Assembly: GCA_030374765.1 (NCBI GenBank)
Contig: JARGXX010000106.1
Coordinates: 62,001 to 126,000 of the forward strand
Source: Agarophyton chilense
Taxonomy: Eukaryota > Rhodophyta > Florideophyceae > Gracilariales > Gracilariaceae
Reading direction: 5' to 3'
Length of the DNA: 64,000 nt
The notes beneath the pieces were generated by a model. It did not search any database, was not told where the DNA came from, and saw only the letters and a list, made by a program, of their open reading frames with translations. Positions within the stretch are counted from its first letter, which is position 1. Every line of letters begins with the position of its first letter. A program made the translations under genes and the position numbers. Shown here in pieces: positions 32,334 to 43,869 of the stretch.

Positions 32334-32351
32334 TGGTCTCCCGACTTACAA
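32334..32351 (+). other. Primer-binding site candidate, copy C
   Basis: TGGTCTCCCGACTTACAA lies three bases after the LTR, identical to the site of copy A. Confidence 0.65.
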
Positions 32352-32399
32352 ACCTTTGGAATAATTCAACGGACCACTGGAACGAAGAATTATCCGAAT

Positions 32400-34140
32400 T
32401 CTAACCTTCGCTTTAATTCCCCAACGGACCACAAGTACAGAAGAAACCGCCATTATTGATGCAGGAAACACACTAAACGGAACCGACGATAAGACTCCCA
32501 TGGCAGGAACAGCTGCCACTGCAATGCCAACGATGTCGCCAGAACCTCAGGTTGATAATGTTCGTGACAGCACGAGCATGAGAAGCCAGCCGCAAGGAGT
32601 ACTGACTCCCATGGACGACCAAGCAGCGCATATACGAGAACACCTCACCAGGGCCACCTCTCGGCCAGGAACACGACAAGGAGAACCCCGTAAGACCGAA
32701 GAAATTAGAGAAAATATTCCCGCCGGACTTGCCGACCTTATCCGGCCCCATCTTCGTGAGCTCTGCTCAGCCCATGTGGATTACATTATGGACGTGCGAC
32801 TCGCTACGGCGATCGCTGAACATACGGAGTACCTCATCAGGCAAATCGTCCCCAAGGTCATGGAGTCTGAGCTGTTGTTAGACTCCCTCATTCATGCCGT
32901 TCAAGGAGCAGTCACCAGGCATTCAGGCAACAGGGTCCCTATGACTATTCCATAAGTCAACCATCCGGCTTCCATATGGAAACCTCCTACCAAACCCCCA
33001 GGAGTGGCGGCGTTATCCGCCCCTCGCCGGGAATAACATAAGGAAAACCCCACGGTGGGACAATCTAGGAGCAGCAGACAGGCTCAGCGTCTAGATGAGA
33101 GACAGATTGCCCTCTTCAAAGGATAATTTGAGGTACAGCGACCTCAGGGCTCCTTCGTATCTGATAGAGAGATCGATCCTTTAGGTCCCTACTCTGTTGG
33201 AAAGAAAAGAAGCATCCGTAGAAAAAAGATGAAAAGAAGTAGCAAAAGAAGAGATCATTCGGACACGAGTGATTTCGAATCGGCCTCTACCGAAAAGACC
33301 GACTCGGAAGAAGATGAGGCTGCTGTTCGAGGCCTCAAATCACTCACAACAACCAACGAAATTCTCTGTAAGGTTTTAGACTACCGTAATTACTGGCTGG
33401 CTGATAGGTCCGCGAAATATTCTGGTTCGGTTGCTCGCAAAATCGCCAAATGGGACAAACGAATGCATCAAACAATTACAGACAGAATCTCTGGTTCCGA
33501 TTCCATTGCAGCCCTTAGGTTTCTCAGTTTGTTCCGTACGGCCTGCGATCAGAACGGTGTCCACGGGGGCGTTGCTCTGTACCTTTTCAGTTCTTCCTTG
33601 CAGGAGAGGCGCGTGACTGAGTGGTTTCGAAGATATCTGGCACAACGAACCTCGTAGATGCTGAAGACCGTGAGCTCCACAGGTCATTCCCCCAGGTTTT
33701 TCATTACCTCTTGGAAACCTACGCCATGGATGACGTCAGAAGGGATGCCCACCAGAAAGTCGTCCCCAACGAACGGATTAAACGTCATTTCATTACGGGA
33801 TTGATCCAGGCCATTCGGACATATGTGCGCCATTATCACACGGAAAACCCGCAATAATACTTCCTAAAGTTCGTTACCTACGCCGAGGGTTATAGCAAAA
33901 CCTACAGGACCTCCAGGCGCAACGCTGATATAACCATAGGACACGCGACTGCATTGCGTCAACCCAACCAAGCCCATTCGGTTAGCTTCACGGAGTCATA
34001 AATGCACGCTTCACTCCATAACGCCGATTCAGGAGATGCCCTTGCGGTCAATATCAGTGTTCTTCTTTCCAGGCCCCCATCATATACCTCTCAGGGACCT
34101 ACAGCGACCACGGGACCACCGAGACCCAAGTATTCTTCTT
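32400..34140 (+). pseudogene. Gag, copy C (truncated)
   Basis: The frame 32500-33657 is one reading frame with three stops (32953, near 33031, near 33124). It includes PTMSPEPQVDNVRDST, AGLADLIRPHLRELCSAHVD, a basic patch (GKKRSIRRKKMKRSSKRRDH), an acidic stretch and the capsid-like GLKSLTTTNEILCKVLDYRN. After a frame change it continues 33621-33857 (GTTNLVDAEDRELHRSFPQ) and further, past stops, to GPPRPKYSSF, where it is cut off. It is the best preserved of the three Gag copies and confirms the domain order: N-terminal region, basic patch, acidic stretch, capsid-like part. Confidence 0.8.
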
Positions 34141-34754
34141 TTTCGCCCTGTGTCTGTGTTTTCGGAAAGCTATAATTAGGTTCTAGTTTTCTAGTTTTGG
34201 CGTGCTAGGATGTGTATTGTAAGCATTCATAGATTCGCAGTTTTTTGATACCAGAGTATCTAGCACAAAATACTAGCCGAAGTGAATATTGGGGATAATG
34301 TAGAAAACTAGCAAACATCCGTGCTAACACTGGCACACTAGAAAGAATGGAAAAGTACTTGGGAGATATATTTCGATACTCATTAATACTAGACCATGAA
34401 TTCTACCGACAATGAAAGGAATACTGAACGCTATCTAGCGCATGATCATTCATGTCGTGCAGGTATCGTTGCTAATATGAACCGTTCAAATGCCCTGCAC
34501 ATTCAAATTAATGTCCTCTAATGACCTTAATGGCCAGTATATAACATGGCGATCCTGCAACTGAGGCCCGAAACGGGTCCCCGTTGCACGTGAAATGAGA
34601 TCTTCCCAAATTGCATGCCGTGACCCGCTTTGCATCACGTCCCCCGAGCGTTGCGCTTCACATTGCGTCGCGCTTCGCGCGACCCGAAGAACCCTCTATT
34701 CCCCGAGAACCGTCCAAGCAGTACACTAGTTCACCCTTCATCAATCCCACATTC
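34141..34754. other. No supported gene
   Basis: Unique-looking sequence after the truncated Gag, with no frame of note. It contains a GC-rich patch near 34560-34690 with repeated CGCTTCGCG-like motifs and is otherwise featureless. Confidence 0.4.
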
Positions 34755-34843
34755 CTACATAATTAAGAAAACATCACAAAATCACACAATTTAGAGCCCA
34801 ATTCTTCGCTTCATGCAAGCACATTCCATATAAACAAACTTAC
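34755..34843 (-). other. Canonical spliceosomal intron (89 nt)
   Basis: On the minus strand AG|GTAAGTTTG starts the intron and TTCTTAATTATGTAG|G ends it, with a branch-point-like CTTAAT 10 bases before the acceptor. It lies immediately downstream, in transcript direction, of the repeated intron-like array, so both probably belonged to one minus-strand transcript. Confidence 0.55.
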
Positions 34844-35700
34844 CTCTGCCAAACATGTGCTCCTTGTCTTGACTCCAATTTCTGCATTCGCATCAATAAA
34901 TAGACAAAAGTCAGATCTCCGTCACAAAACAAACCCAAACCACATCAGCACGACACTCACCTCTATAGCTACCACTTATCCGACCTCTTGTCCAATCTTG
35001 CCTCCCTTTTCTCTTGCAGCAGCAAACAACGGCAAGTCAGATATCCTTCCCGAACGCATACAATATACGATTGAAGCTCGCACTTACCTTTGATGCCACC
35101 ATTTCCCGATCAACCATTGTCGTAACAAGAAAGAAATATAAGTCAGACTTCCACCAAAAATGGAAACCAAATTACTTCAATGACGCACTCACCCCCTAAG
35201 AAACTTGCTCGGCCCAGTCCTTCTAGAATACCTCCCTCCTCACCGAATCGCTCCTTTCTGTCGCTTCGAAGCAGCAAAAAATAACATGTCAGGACTCATT
35301 CCAAAAACAATACCAGACACAAGTAGCACTCGCACTTACCCGCGCTTCCATCATTCCCCCTTCATACAACGTCGCCCGCACGGTCGTAACAATAAAAAAA
35401 TACAAGTCAGATCTCCGTCAATGACAGAAAGAGGTTTCCTCAGCGACGCACTCATCTCCTAAGCCACTTGCTTGATTCAATTCCTTCAAGGAGGTTCTTC
35501 TCCCCACCCAATCTTTCCTCTCCGTCGCTTTGCAGCGGCAAACAAGAATATGTCAGATATCCTTCCAAAATATCTACGAGACATTTGTAGCACTCGCACT
35601 CACCTTTAACTCAACGAATCTTGCCCCCCCCATTCCAATTTCTGTCGCTTCGCAGCCACAGTCGAAAATATGTCAGGTTTCCGTCCAGCTTGCAGAGCAG
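34840..35700 (-). repeat. Dimeric tandem array with intron-like signals
   Basis: A ~264-bp dimer repeats imperfectly (units 34910-35141, 35142-35405, 35406-35671 and a partial one). On the minus strand each half-unit holds a donor-like GTGAGTGC or GTAAGTGC (near 35604, 35454, 35339, 35192, 35087, 34960), then 45-60 bases later a TCTGAC/CCTGAC branch-like motif (35674, 35554, 35408, 35290, 35144, 35038, 34912), then a pyrimidine tract and, in alternate half-units, an AG acceptor (GCTGCAAAG|CGAC). The putative exons are 50-75 bases and partly translatable (ATERKDWV against ATERSDSV) but include stops. It may be the remains of a gene that grew by exon-intron duplication, or a non-coding RNA. Confidence 0.6.
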
Positions 35701-36420
35701 AAAACGTAGCAAACCCATCTTTTCATCACCATGAGCGCCGCTGAAATTGTTTTCCCATGCTAGCAACCAGAAGGGAACCAAACACATAACTACAACGTAG
35801 CGAGCCGCGTACCTCCAAATCGCAACCTACACACCGGCCCACCCTCCACCCCACGCCGCATCACCCACCGTTCCCCTCGCTCTTCGCTCGCTCGCGCATG
35901 ACCAAAAGCAGTTTCAAGGACCCAGATCAACATAGACGACGTACATCCGAATAGCAAGCCGGGCAATCCGTCACCCCCCACACCGCATTCCATCACTTAA
36001 CGCCCCGATTTTGCTCCGCCCCCTCGCACAGAAATTGAAACAGAGTCAGCACTTGTGAAACGCAAGCAGAAACATACACAATACCGCTTCTCACGCACCT
36101 AGAAAACGCGGAAGGTCCACAAGGTTCAGACGACATCATATCACAGGATCGCAAGAGCCCACAACCGCTCATCCTGCCACTACTCACAATCAACACAAGC
36201 ACACAGCGCCGCTCAAAGAATTTACAACCTTGAATTTTTTCATTTCAACTCACTTTCTAAGCCCCATACGCGCCGTTTCTGTCTGGCCGCACGACTGGTG
36301 GGCGTCTCTGGCGCATCAGTTGACCTTGGTTACGCGATTTAACATTAAGAATTCGAGTTTTAGGGAAGACCTGACCATCCACACCCATTCACTGCGAAGT
36401 TTACTTCCGAAGTAAGAAGC
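35701..36420. other. Possible 5' continuation of the minus-strand transcript; no firm gene
   Basis: Two minus-strand open frames of 68 and 69 codons (35790-35996, 35993-36202) lie upstream of the array in transcript direction. They are Gly/Arg/Ser-rich with no recognised family, and their composition alone is not convincing. Confidence 0.2.
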
Positions 36421-37340
36421 AGCTAAACGGAACCGCAAGAAAACATGGCGGCATTTCCACGATCAAGAAATCCAATATAAGCGTCATCAGTCTCGACACT
36501 ATACGGAATGAAGGCAGCGGAGTATTAAACACGGTGAGACAGAACGAGAAAAAAATGATAGCGGCTTGCCTTGCTCTAGAATGGGTAAGGCCAAGATTGG
36601 CCAAGCCCGGGCAGCACATTTTGCTTGGTCATCCCACCGAACGCTACAGTAAAACATCTGACCTGCCAGAGTGGATGAGGCCAAGTTTGGAGGACTTGAA
36701 GACGCAGTCCGTGGCTTGGATTTTTGCGAAGTACTGGAAGAGGAAGATGTTTGAATCAGGGCATTGCAGCTACATGAGGGCAGTACACTGATGCACGAAA
36801 CTTTTACGAAGCACGATGTCGGCAAACGAAGCGGAACAGAGTGGGTTTCGAGCCATTATTCATTGATGAGGAGGGATAGAGGGGAGAGCCACGGTTGATG
36901 GCGGTGAATTTTGAGGGGGTTTTGGGGAGGCAAAGAAGTGATGAGAAGCTTTTGCACGGCATCTGGTACAACATGGGGGACGGGATAGGTTCAAGTGCTA
37001 TACAAAACGGGCTCAGCAGGGGATGTGAATAGTTCAAGAGGGAGGGCGGTGGAAAGGCTAGCGTTAGTAATGTTAGAGGCGGGCTGGTAGCGGGCGACGA
37101 GCGAAAGGCGTATGGCCTCAAAGTGGGAGAGGGTATCGGGGAGCTGCATCGTGGTTTGCAGGTAGCCTCTAAGCTGCATAGTCTGTGCATAGCGCGTGGA
37201 AAACAACGCGACGGCATGGACAAGCACGACAGAAGAATGTGACGAAAGGCAAGGATGCAGGCGACGAGGGAGGAAGAGTAGTTTGGTAGATAACTGGCGG
37301 TGGTGAGTTGCCGAAGAAGAAAAGAGCAAAAGTTTCACCG
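36421..37340 (-). pseudogene. Unrecognised frames, strand uncertain
   Basis: The minus-strand frame 37338-36991 gives a protein-like stretch (LPRRLHPCLSSHSSVVLVHA, MQLPDTLSHFEAIRLSLVAR). The opposite strand at 36534-36791 is also open and protein-like (ACLALEWVRPRLAKPGQHIL, LEDLKTQSVAWIFAKYWKRK). Neither is recognised. They could be two small decayed genes in convergent order. Confidence 0.2.
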
Positions 37341-37689
37341 TGGAAAAGGAAGGGTGGGGGTCTCTGGTGACTTAGGACTACGCAAGGCACCCTTGCAGAG
37401 CGCCCGTAGCGCGTTTTGGCCATGCAGGAACAAAAAAGCGCGCTCGCGTGCAGCTCTTTTAAAATTGAACCGACGCCCGGTATCACTGCGTACGCCTACG
37501 GCTCTCTGCAAATGTCCAAAGCATCCGGCAGCCACGACGTCTCTACTTGTCACGCGCTCCAGAAACGCCCAGCCTCTGCGCCGTCCCCAACATGCGTTCT
37601 TCATCACCGGTCGCCACGACCCCCCCCCCCTGCCCTTTCTTTTACAACCCGTTAGCGCGCGTGCCACAAACTGGGCTCGCCATGTGGTC

Positions 37690-38357
37690 CGATATTCCGC
37701 ACAAGGATGAATTTGATTAACTTTCCCAGCGAAATTCTCTATCGTCGGATGGCGCTGATTCACTCCGGTATGCTGACCAATTTCTGCCGGAGGGCAACTC
37801 AACCGCCACGGAACAGGACCAGGATGGCTGGCATTTGCACACCAAGATCGGTGCTTTCCATGTGTACATGGAAAATGTCGACGATGCAGATGACTATGTG
37901 CCGAGTGTCGTTGACGGCGACCAAGTTCTGTGCTTGTCAATCGTACACTCAATCACGATTGCCACGCAGGGAACGTGCTTGTTTCACGATCGAAGTCGCA
38001 ACACACGCTCTACGACCTCGTGCCCATTGACAGTGGCTACATTCTGCCCGATGTGGTGCAGTCTGTGCCGTGGCCCATTTAAATGGATTGGCCGATGAAT
38101 CGCGACCCGCTCTCAGACATTTTCAAGGCCTCCATTGAGTGTCTTGACGCAGAGTCGGAGTTCGCATCTTGGACGATGAGCTTGATGGAAAGCTCAGGTC
38201 TGGATCCCTGCGGGCTCTCATGGTGCCTACCATGCTGCTGCAGAAGGGTGCGGCGGGCAGGCTCACGCTTTACGACGCGTGGGAGTTGGAGAAAATCATG
38301 ATCGAGGCGGAGAAGGCCAGCAGTGCTAGGGAGCGCCATCTCGCTGAGAAAAAGTAG
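37690..38357 (+). pseudogene. Unrecognised decayed gene, plus strand
   Basis: Three frames join across shifts: HTKIGAFHVYMENVDDADDY near 37835, YDLVPIDSGYILPDVVQSVP near 38020 and MVPTMLLQKGAAGRLTLYDAW from about 38219, ending at a TAG after HLAEKK (38355-38357). The acidic, regular composition looks like coding sequence. The family is not recognised. An antisense 205-codon frame over 37335-37952 is treated as a shadow. Confidence 0.4.
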
Positions 38358-38572
38358 GAGAACAGTAAGAAGAGTGAATTATTACAGAGGCGTCACGAGA
38401 GCATGAATGCAAGGCACATTCATGACTCTAACATGAAAGATTACATTGTCATACAGCGGCCACTCATTTAATGATCTGGATCTCGATTTTTGATTTCAAA
38501 ATAGGGCCGATTATGAAGGTTACGTTCTGTTAATCTTGGCAGTCTGCATTACGAGGCTTCTCTGAAAAGCAG

Positions 38573-39289
38573 TTGTGCAGGTTTCATGAGACTTTTCTAG
38601 TGTTAGAGAGTACAGTTGTGGAATCTGAATCGTTAAATGCTAACGCGCGAAGCTGGACTTTCGATAGCCTTGAGGATTCTGTTGTGCCTACTGCGCAGAG
38701 CCCATCGACAAGTAGCATATCTTCCCTTGTTCCAGAAACCACTACCCTACTTCGTTACAAAAAAGCCTTGCCTTTTAAGCATACGATTTTAGTAGGAAGT
38801 GGACTTTTTCAGGGCTCTGCTCCATCATCTACTTCTCTTGGATAGAAAACACTGGACTTATATCAGCCTTTGTGTAATGATTCACCTTGCGCATTGATTG
38901 CCTCATCAACTCGTTCTGTTTTAGAGAAGAATAGGGAAAAGTTACGCAAGTACAGAGCCAGAAGCAGGGGTAAAGATAATCTAATTGCCAGGAAACGTTA
39001 GAGGCTGCGTAAATCCCAGGAACGAAAGGGTCGACAGCCTGTGACCATACATAACCCGGAAATTTTGAAGCACAGCGCTCTCGATAGCAATGAATGTAGG
39101 TCGAAGAGTGGGGGCTTATTTAAAGTACGAACTGTGAAACTTGTCGCTGAATTTACACAGTAGAACCATTCGTTTACATCTAGGACCACTGGTGCTGAGA
39201 AAGGAACTCTTATATGGATTCATAAAACTAGTAATGTAGAGCGAAGAATCGTTAGTTCTTCTCAATCTAATGTTACTCAGAATGGCTAA
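38573..39289 (+). pseudogene. Unrecognised basic protein pseudogene
   Basis: A single plus-strand frame of about 239 codons has three internal stops (38843-38845 TAG, near 38999 TAG, near 39161 TAG) and no frameshift. It is Ser-rich at the start (TAQSPSTSSISSLVPETTT), then basic (EKNREKLRKYRARSRGKDN, RLRKSQERKGRQ). The short start FHETFLVLESTVV resembles FDETLVLLEKTRV at 40530-40570, hinting at an internal duplication in this locus. No family is recognised. Confidence 0.45.
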
Positions 39290-39404
39290 TCGATGATGCA
39301 ACCGTTTCCTATAAGTAGAAAATACCCAACGAACCTCTTGATAAAAGTTAGTACCACTGCAAGTACCGCTTGTAGGTTTTCTGGAACAAGAAACGGATGG
39401 TTAG

Positions 39405-39836
39405 GTCTTTGTCGATGAGCTTGAAGAAGATGGAAACGCGGCGAAACCAGGACGCTTGGAAGCTTGAGATGTTCTTACAGCCGTATAATTGCCGTTTGGA
39501 AATGTTCTTTTTCCGATTTCCAGAATGGGTGGTGTGTAAATGATAGCTAATTACATTGCACGTCGAGATCCTAAGGAGCCACTGTTTCACATGGCCGTTT
39601 CGATTGATGATGAAATTGAGGACCTTCTTGGCCGGGTTTGAGTTGACGAAACTTGGCCAATTGCAGACGAAGCTGAAAAGTTAGCCGAAAAGATTCACAT
39701 CGGCAGATATCCCAAAGAACCATTTGACCGTCAAAAGAAGGAACCGGATTTTTTATCGTTAGTTAAGGAGCTTCGTGAGTAAGGATTTGATATGGAATCC
39801 ATCGAGTTTGTCCTTGAGAACAAGAGCCAGCGGTAG
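39405..39836 (+). pseudogene. Unrecognised pseudogene with in-frame stops only
   Basis: One plus-strand frame reads VFVDELEEDGNAAKPGRLEA, then after stops IANYIARRDPKEPLFHMAVS, IDDEIEDLLGRV, WPIADEAEKLAEKIHIGRYP and DFLSLVKELRE, ending GFDMESIEFVLENKSQR and a stop. Six stop codons but no indels interrupt about 144 codons. The acidic helical sequence looks like a real former protein of unknown family. Confidence 0.45.
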
Positions 39837-39959
39837 ATGAAAGGCTATTGCTGTCAAACCATTAGAGTGTCCCACTCTTTTCCTAGATTCGATATCTGTT
39901 ACTTCGTTTGGGCAAACTCTTGGATAACCTTCTAAAACTCTTCCTTTCCCCTAAATAGA

Positions 39960-40274
39960 TTGAGGGTCTTGAATCACTTGTTTAGGAAATACGCCCCATC
40001 TCAAGACTGTCCAAGTGGAACCTGTGTTACAGAACCATCGAATGTGTTTGAGAGAAAGAAGAACACAGGCCAACAGCACTTCATGGATGTTATGACCTCC
40101 TTGATGACAGCCGCCGGACCTTGCTATCTTTCATCTATTCACGGGAAAGATGCATTCAAAAAATCGGATACTGGTAGAATAATACTTTCGTTCTCGGAAC
40201 AGCAACTACAGTTTGGTGTGACAAGACCACCTGAAGCGTCTTCAGCTGCAGTTCAACCTGGAGCCAGTGAGTGA
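39960..40274 (+). pseudogene. Unrecognised short open frame
   Basis: A 104-codon plus-strand frame (PSNVFERKKNTGQQHFMDVM, FKKSDTGRIILSFSEQQLQF) ends at a TGA just before the next frame begins at about 40300. It may be the 5' part of the following pseudogene after a frameshift. No family is recognised. Confidence 0.35.
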
Positions 40275-40299
40275 CTAGACTATTTTTTGGCATTGGATT

Positions 40300-42198
40300 T
40301 TGGACGGTATTTCAAGAACATGTCGAACAAATACTGCTGATCATACCATTGGATCTCAGAAAGTTTTGGGAGTGCGTCGTCGATGGATACGTTTCATTGA
40401 AACTGGTATGCGATATATCGGAGCGTCACTGCCAACAATAGCGGAAGGTTTGCTACTTATTCTCTGGGAGTACTTAAAGGTCCAGAATGAAGTGTTTCCT
40501 GATGAACGCTTCGCAGGCGATAGCTAGTTTTCAAGATTTGATGAGACTTTGGTATTGTTAGAGAAAACTAGAGTTTTTTTATCGAACGTTCTCTGTTCCT
40601 TTGAACACGCAGTCTCCAGCCGTGACCTGAATGATGACTAATCATGAAAATGTGAAACACTTGACCCTTCAGGAATGACTGAATCTGTTAGGAGTCACGA
40701 CGTTTACTCAATGTTACATGGAAGTGACCAAGAAGCACGTGTCCGCACATCAGAAAACGTGTACTCTCAGGTGGAGATGAATTCAATGCAAAATCATCCT
40801 TCGAAGTGTGTCACCACGACATCGTCGATGATGAGCGCTATTAACCCATCGCGCATGATCAACGACTTCTTGAAAGATGTTTTGAGTGGAAGTGGATCAA
40901 ATGGAGTTTTTCGATTGTAGGATCCAAGAAGATCCGCATCACGAGTCCTGTTCTGCATTTTGGCAAACGTCATCGGGAGTTTAGCTATAGTTTGGGGTCT
41001 TTCAAAAGAAGCCCAGTTTTTTGAAGGGATGCAATCCAAACATTACATCACAAATGATGACGAGCTGCCACCATCTCGACTTCCAACACAGCTACCTTGA
41101 GAACGAAGGCAAGCACAGCGTTCTGCTGTTCTTTCGCTTCTTGAACCAGTATTTCAAATTCGATCTGTGGACGTCATTGCTGCAGTTATCGCCCTATTTA
41201 CGAAAGATGTCGATGATTTAAGCCTTGCTCCAAAGTCCAAGAAGGATGATCCCACTTGTATGGCTCTCCACACGTTGCATGCCTTAGGGTTGGCAACGCC
41301 TGAGGTGGTTGGAAACGGTGTGAAAGTGATTTACGAGAAAGCAATGCACTGGGAGAATGGGGCCGTAGATGCATCAGAAGGTCGAATTCAGCATTTGATC
41401 CGAAACAAGACAGCTACTACAATTCAAAACCTCGTTACTAACGACGCAAAGGAAGTTCTTATGGCTGTGGAACTGGGATCAATCGGTAAGAACACCCCAG
41501 CTGGTCAAACATCTACTATTACAGGAGGGTCAGTTGATCTTGATCTAAATCAAGCTCAGTTTCCATTCAACGGAAGATTCGTTGGGCATCAGAGCTTGTT
41601 TTACTGCGGACGCTATTTTGCCTAGTTCTTGTCAGCATCAATTGAAACAGTATGTTTGGGATTTCTTGACTATTTAATGGGCACTTGCAGCGATGGGGAC
41701 GATTTGATTTCGGCTTGGCCTATACTTCACAACATCTTTAAAGAGTCGCTTGCATACAGGCGTCGTAAACGCAACATTCTGCTTGTTGCAAGTGTCCTTG
41801 CGAAATATTGTTCAAGGCATCCGATGCCGTTTCCCGAAAAACGACACAAGGCTGAAATAATGACCCGGGCGTGGACAGCTATTGATTTGAGCGCGCGAAT
41901 TGCATCTGCTGTGGCCAATTTTTGTCTAAAGGAGAGAATTGCGATAGTGATGAATATAAGAGGAAGCTATCTGTCGGTGCCCTTGGACCATTAGCCTTTA
42001 ATGTTTCCGTCCTCATTGATTCTGCCATTCTTGATGAAAAGCCATAGGTCCTCTCTGCTACGTAGTCAAGCCTTTCCCCTATCGCTATGTTACTTCGAAA
42101 AGCTGCTGCACGCGCGTTCTCGACGCGGAATGCCGCAGAAAACCGACGCCGATTGCGAGGAGGTGGATCAGGAACCATTACCACTCAAGACCAAATAG
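40300..42198 (+). pseudogene. Large unrecognised helical-protein pseudogene
   Basis: A single plus-strand frame of about 633 codons holds isolated stops (40525, 40639-40647, 40918, 41098, 41623, 41992, 42196) and no required indel. Long, clearly protein-like segments are EGLLLILWEYLKVQNEVFP, VIAAVIALFTKDVDDLSLAP, CMALHTLHALGLATPEVVG, DLISAWPILHNIFKESL and FEKLLHARSRRGMPQKTDAD. The alternating hydrophobic helices suggest an alpha-helical repeat scaffold, but no family was identified. Frames after 42200 (to about 43000; e.g. IFHSNHGSMVANMSAVIREA) probably belong to the same former gene with frameshifts. The right arm has no copy. Confidence 0.45.
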
Positions 42199-43080
42199 AA
42201 ACTGAACCTCGTGTTGCGGGAACAGAATTAATTCTGAATATCAGTGTACGAGATTGGGGCACTAAGTTTGTCCGTTGAGAAGTGTTGGTCTTCTTGGAAG
42301 ACCCAAATATCTTCCATAGCAATCACGGGAGCATGGTTGCAAATATGTCTGCTGTCATACGTGAAGCAGTTGCAAGCGGTTGTTCGGCGTTTCTTTTCTC
42401 CTCCTTATGCAATTTTATCTCAAACGAGACTCCCTGACTTCCACGTATTTTCGTCGGAAGGGACTCGGAGACAGCCTCACAGGCCATAGCAAGCAGGAGG
42501 CTTGCTTCCTGCGTCTCCGCCTCTTAGCCAGACTTCTATTCTCCACAGTTACCGACTATTCTGGAGAGGATTCGCGATGCGCTTCGAATGGCAGAACCCT
42601 TCTTGGTGTTTGAGTGTATGATGTGCCTTCCTGCCTGACTGTTGAAATCAGGGCCTTCGTCTGTGTCTGCGTTTAGGGCGTCGACGTTTTCTGAGCTATT
42701 CCGAATTACGTCGAATACCACGGAGAGTCTTAAGTCTACTCTTGCTGCTCTCAAATTCCATGACCTCATAACGCTGTTGTCTCCTCCTGATTATGGATAC
42801 GACACATTCTTTTTCTTCGGAGAACGCAACCTTTCTGGCATGGTTTCCAAAGGTACGTATAAGCCATTCGAACCTCTTGATACAAATGTGTTGTAACTAT
42901 GGAAAGAAGATGATAAGGGATTTCATAGAATCTTTCAGCAACATTTTCGTCTCTAACCTGGGTCTACCGTGTTCTGTGGACAGATATCTGTTGACTTAGA
43001 TACTCCGTTTTTAGGAAGATATGCAAGCGAGCTTGCATCGAGAATTTCCCTGCCAAAGATGAAGGCCTCACCTGTAGAGA
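42199..43080 (+). pseudogene. Probable 3' continuation of the large helical-protein pseudogene
   Basis: Several plus-strand frames alternate: VLVFLEDPNIFHSNHGSMVA near 42284, LPTILERIRDALRMAEPFLV near 42550, SELFRITSNTTESLKSTLAA from 42642, FFFGERNLSGMV near 42820 and FLGRYASELASRI near 43010. Each looks coding and all are interrupted. No family is recognised. Confidence 0.35.
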
Positions 43081-43869
43081 CCGAAACAATCTGTGGAAAA
43101 TTCTAGTTGGGAATTTTCATGTAACAGAAGTTGGTTACGGAACTGCAGATTCAGCCATTTACTGTTAAAAGGGTAACCATTTTACTTTTGTACCAATAGT
43201 ACGAAAGGTACAATAGTACTGCAATGAGGCACAAGTGACCACACTGTCTCCTTGGTCCTGCCTCACATGTTCGAATACGAAGATAGAAACATCATAGATA
43301 TCACCATGTAGTTCAATATTCATCTCACGTTCCGAAGATGACAGACAGTTACACTTATTCTGCTCATCAAAAGGTCAGTCATACTTCGTGATGTTTCTGG
43401 ACAACTTAACTATACCCAACGTAAACGATCGTGATAATCAATATACTTCAATCAAGCAATAGCTCCCACCAGCGACTCTTTACAAAAAGTGGGGACGCAA
43501 ATACGAGTGCCCATCGAAATCCATACACCTGTGGAGATCGAATAATGACGTTGGACGTCGTTTTACTCTATCTTCTACCCAAATGAGGACACGACTTTTT
43601 CTGCCCCCTGCGCTTCTGCCACCTCAGATGTGAAAGAGAGGACACCTGAGAAGAAGACGACGGTAGATGAAAAAGAAGGAAACATTTCACTATCATCGAA
43701 CTGGGATTGGCACTGTGTGTTCTAGGGGAAGTGGAAACGAAGTTCCAAAAAGCTAAAACTTTCACAGTGCAACTGGTGTGAGCTGGCTCGAACTGCATTT
43801 CCACTAAAATATTCAGAAGTTTGCGCTCCAACAGAGCTATCTAGCACACTTTACTAGCATTCCTAGAAC
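43081..43869. other. No supported gene
   Basis: Only short frames. A small direct repeat (GTACCAATAGTAC and GTACAATAGTAC, 43192-43218) is present. Homology to the right arm starts at the end of this stretch. Confidence 0.4.

Larger units (their letters stand above)
31327..34140 (+). mobile_element. Truncated chromovirus copy C (LTR plus gag)
   Basis: A third copy of the Gypsy family in the opposite orientation to the tandem array. It has a 1004-bp long-type LTR, a primer-binding site and gag, then stops abruptly inside the gag C-terminal region at about 34140, before the knuckle. Protease, RT, integrase and the second LTR are missing. Its LTR pairs in length and sequence with 11533-12536 rather than with the short LTRs. 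Confidence 0.85.
31031..43869. other. Segment present only in the left arm (12.8 kb)
   Basis: The left and right arms align up to about 31030 on one side and from about 43870 on the other. In the right arm the two points are adjacent (near 59050). The intervening sequence holds a truncated chromovirus, an intron-like array and several decayed genes. It is either an insertion into the left arm or a segment lost from the right. Confidence 0.7.

Noticed and set aside
37335-37952. 205-codon minus-strand frame
   Set aside because: It is rich in Arg/Cys/His and lies antisense to a more protein-like plus-strand region. Treated as a shadow.
38573-42198. Reassigned stop codons (alternative genetic code)
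   Set aside because: TAA, TAG and TGA all occur inside the former frames, and intact frames elsewhere in the window also end at them. A code change would not explain the frameshifts in other genes.
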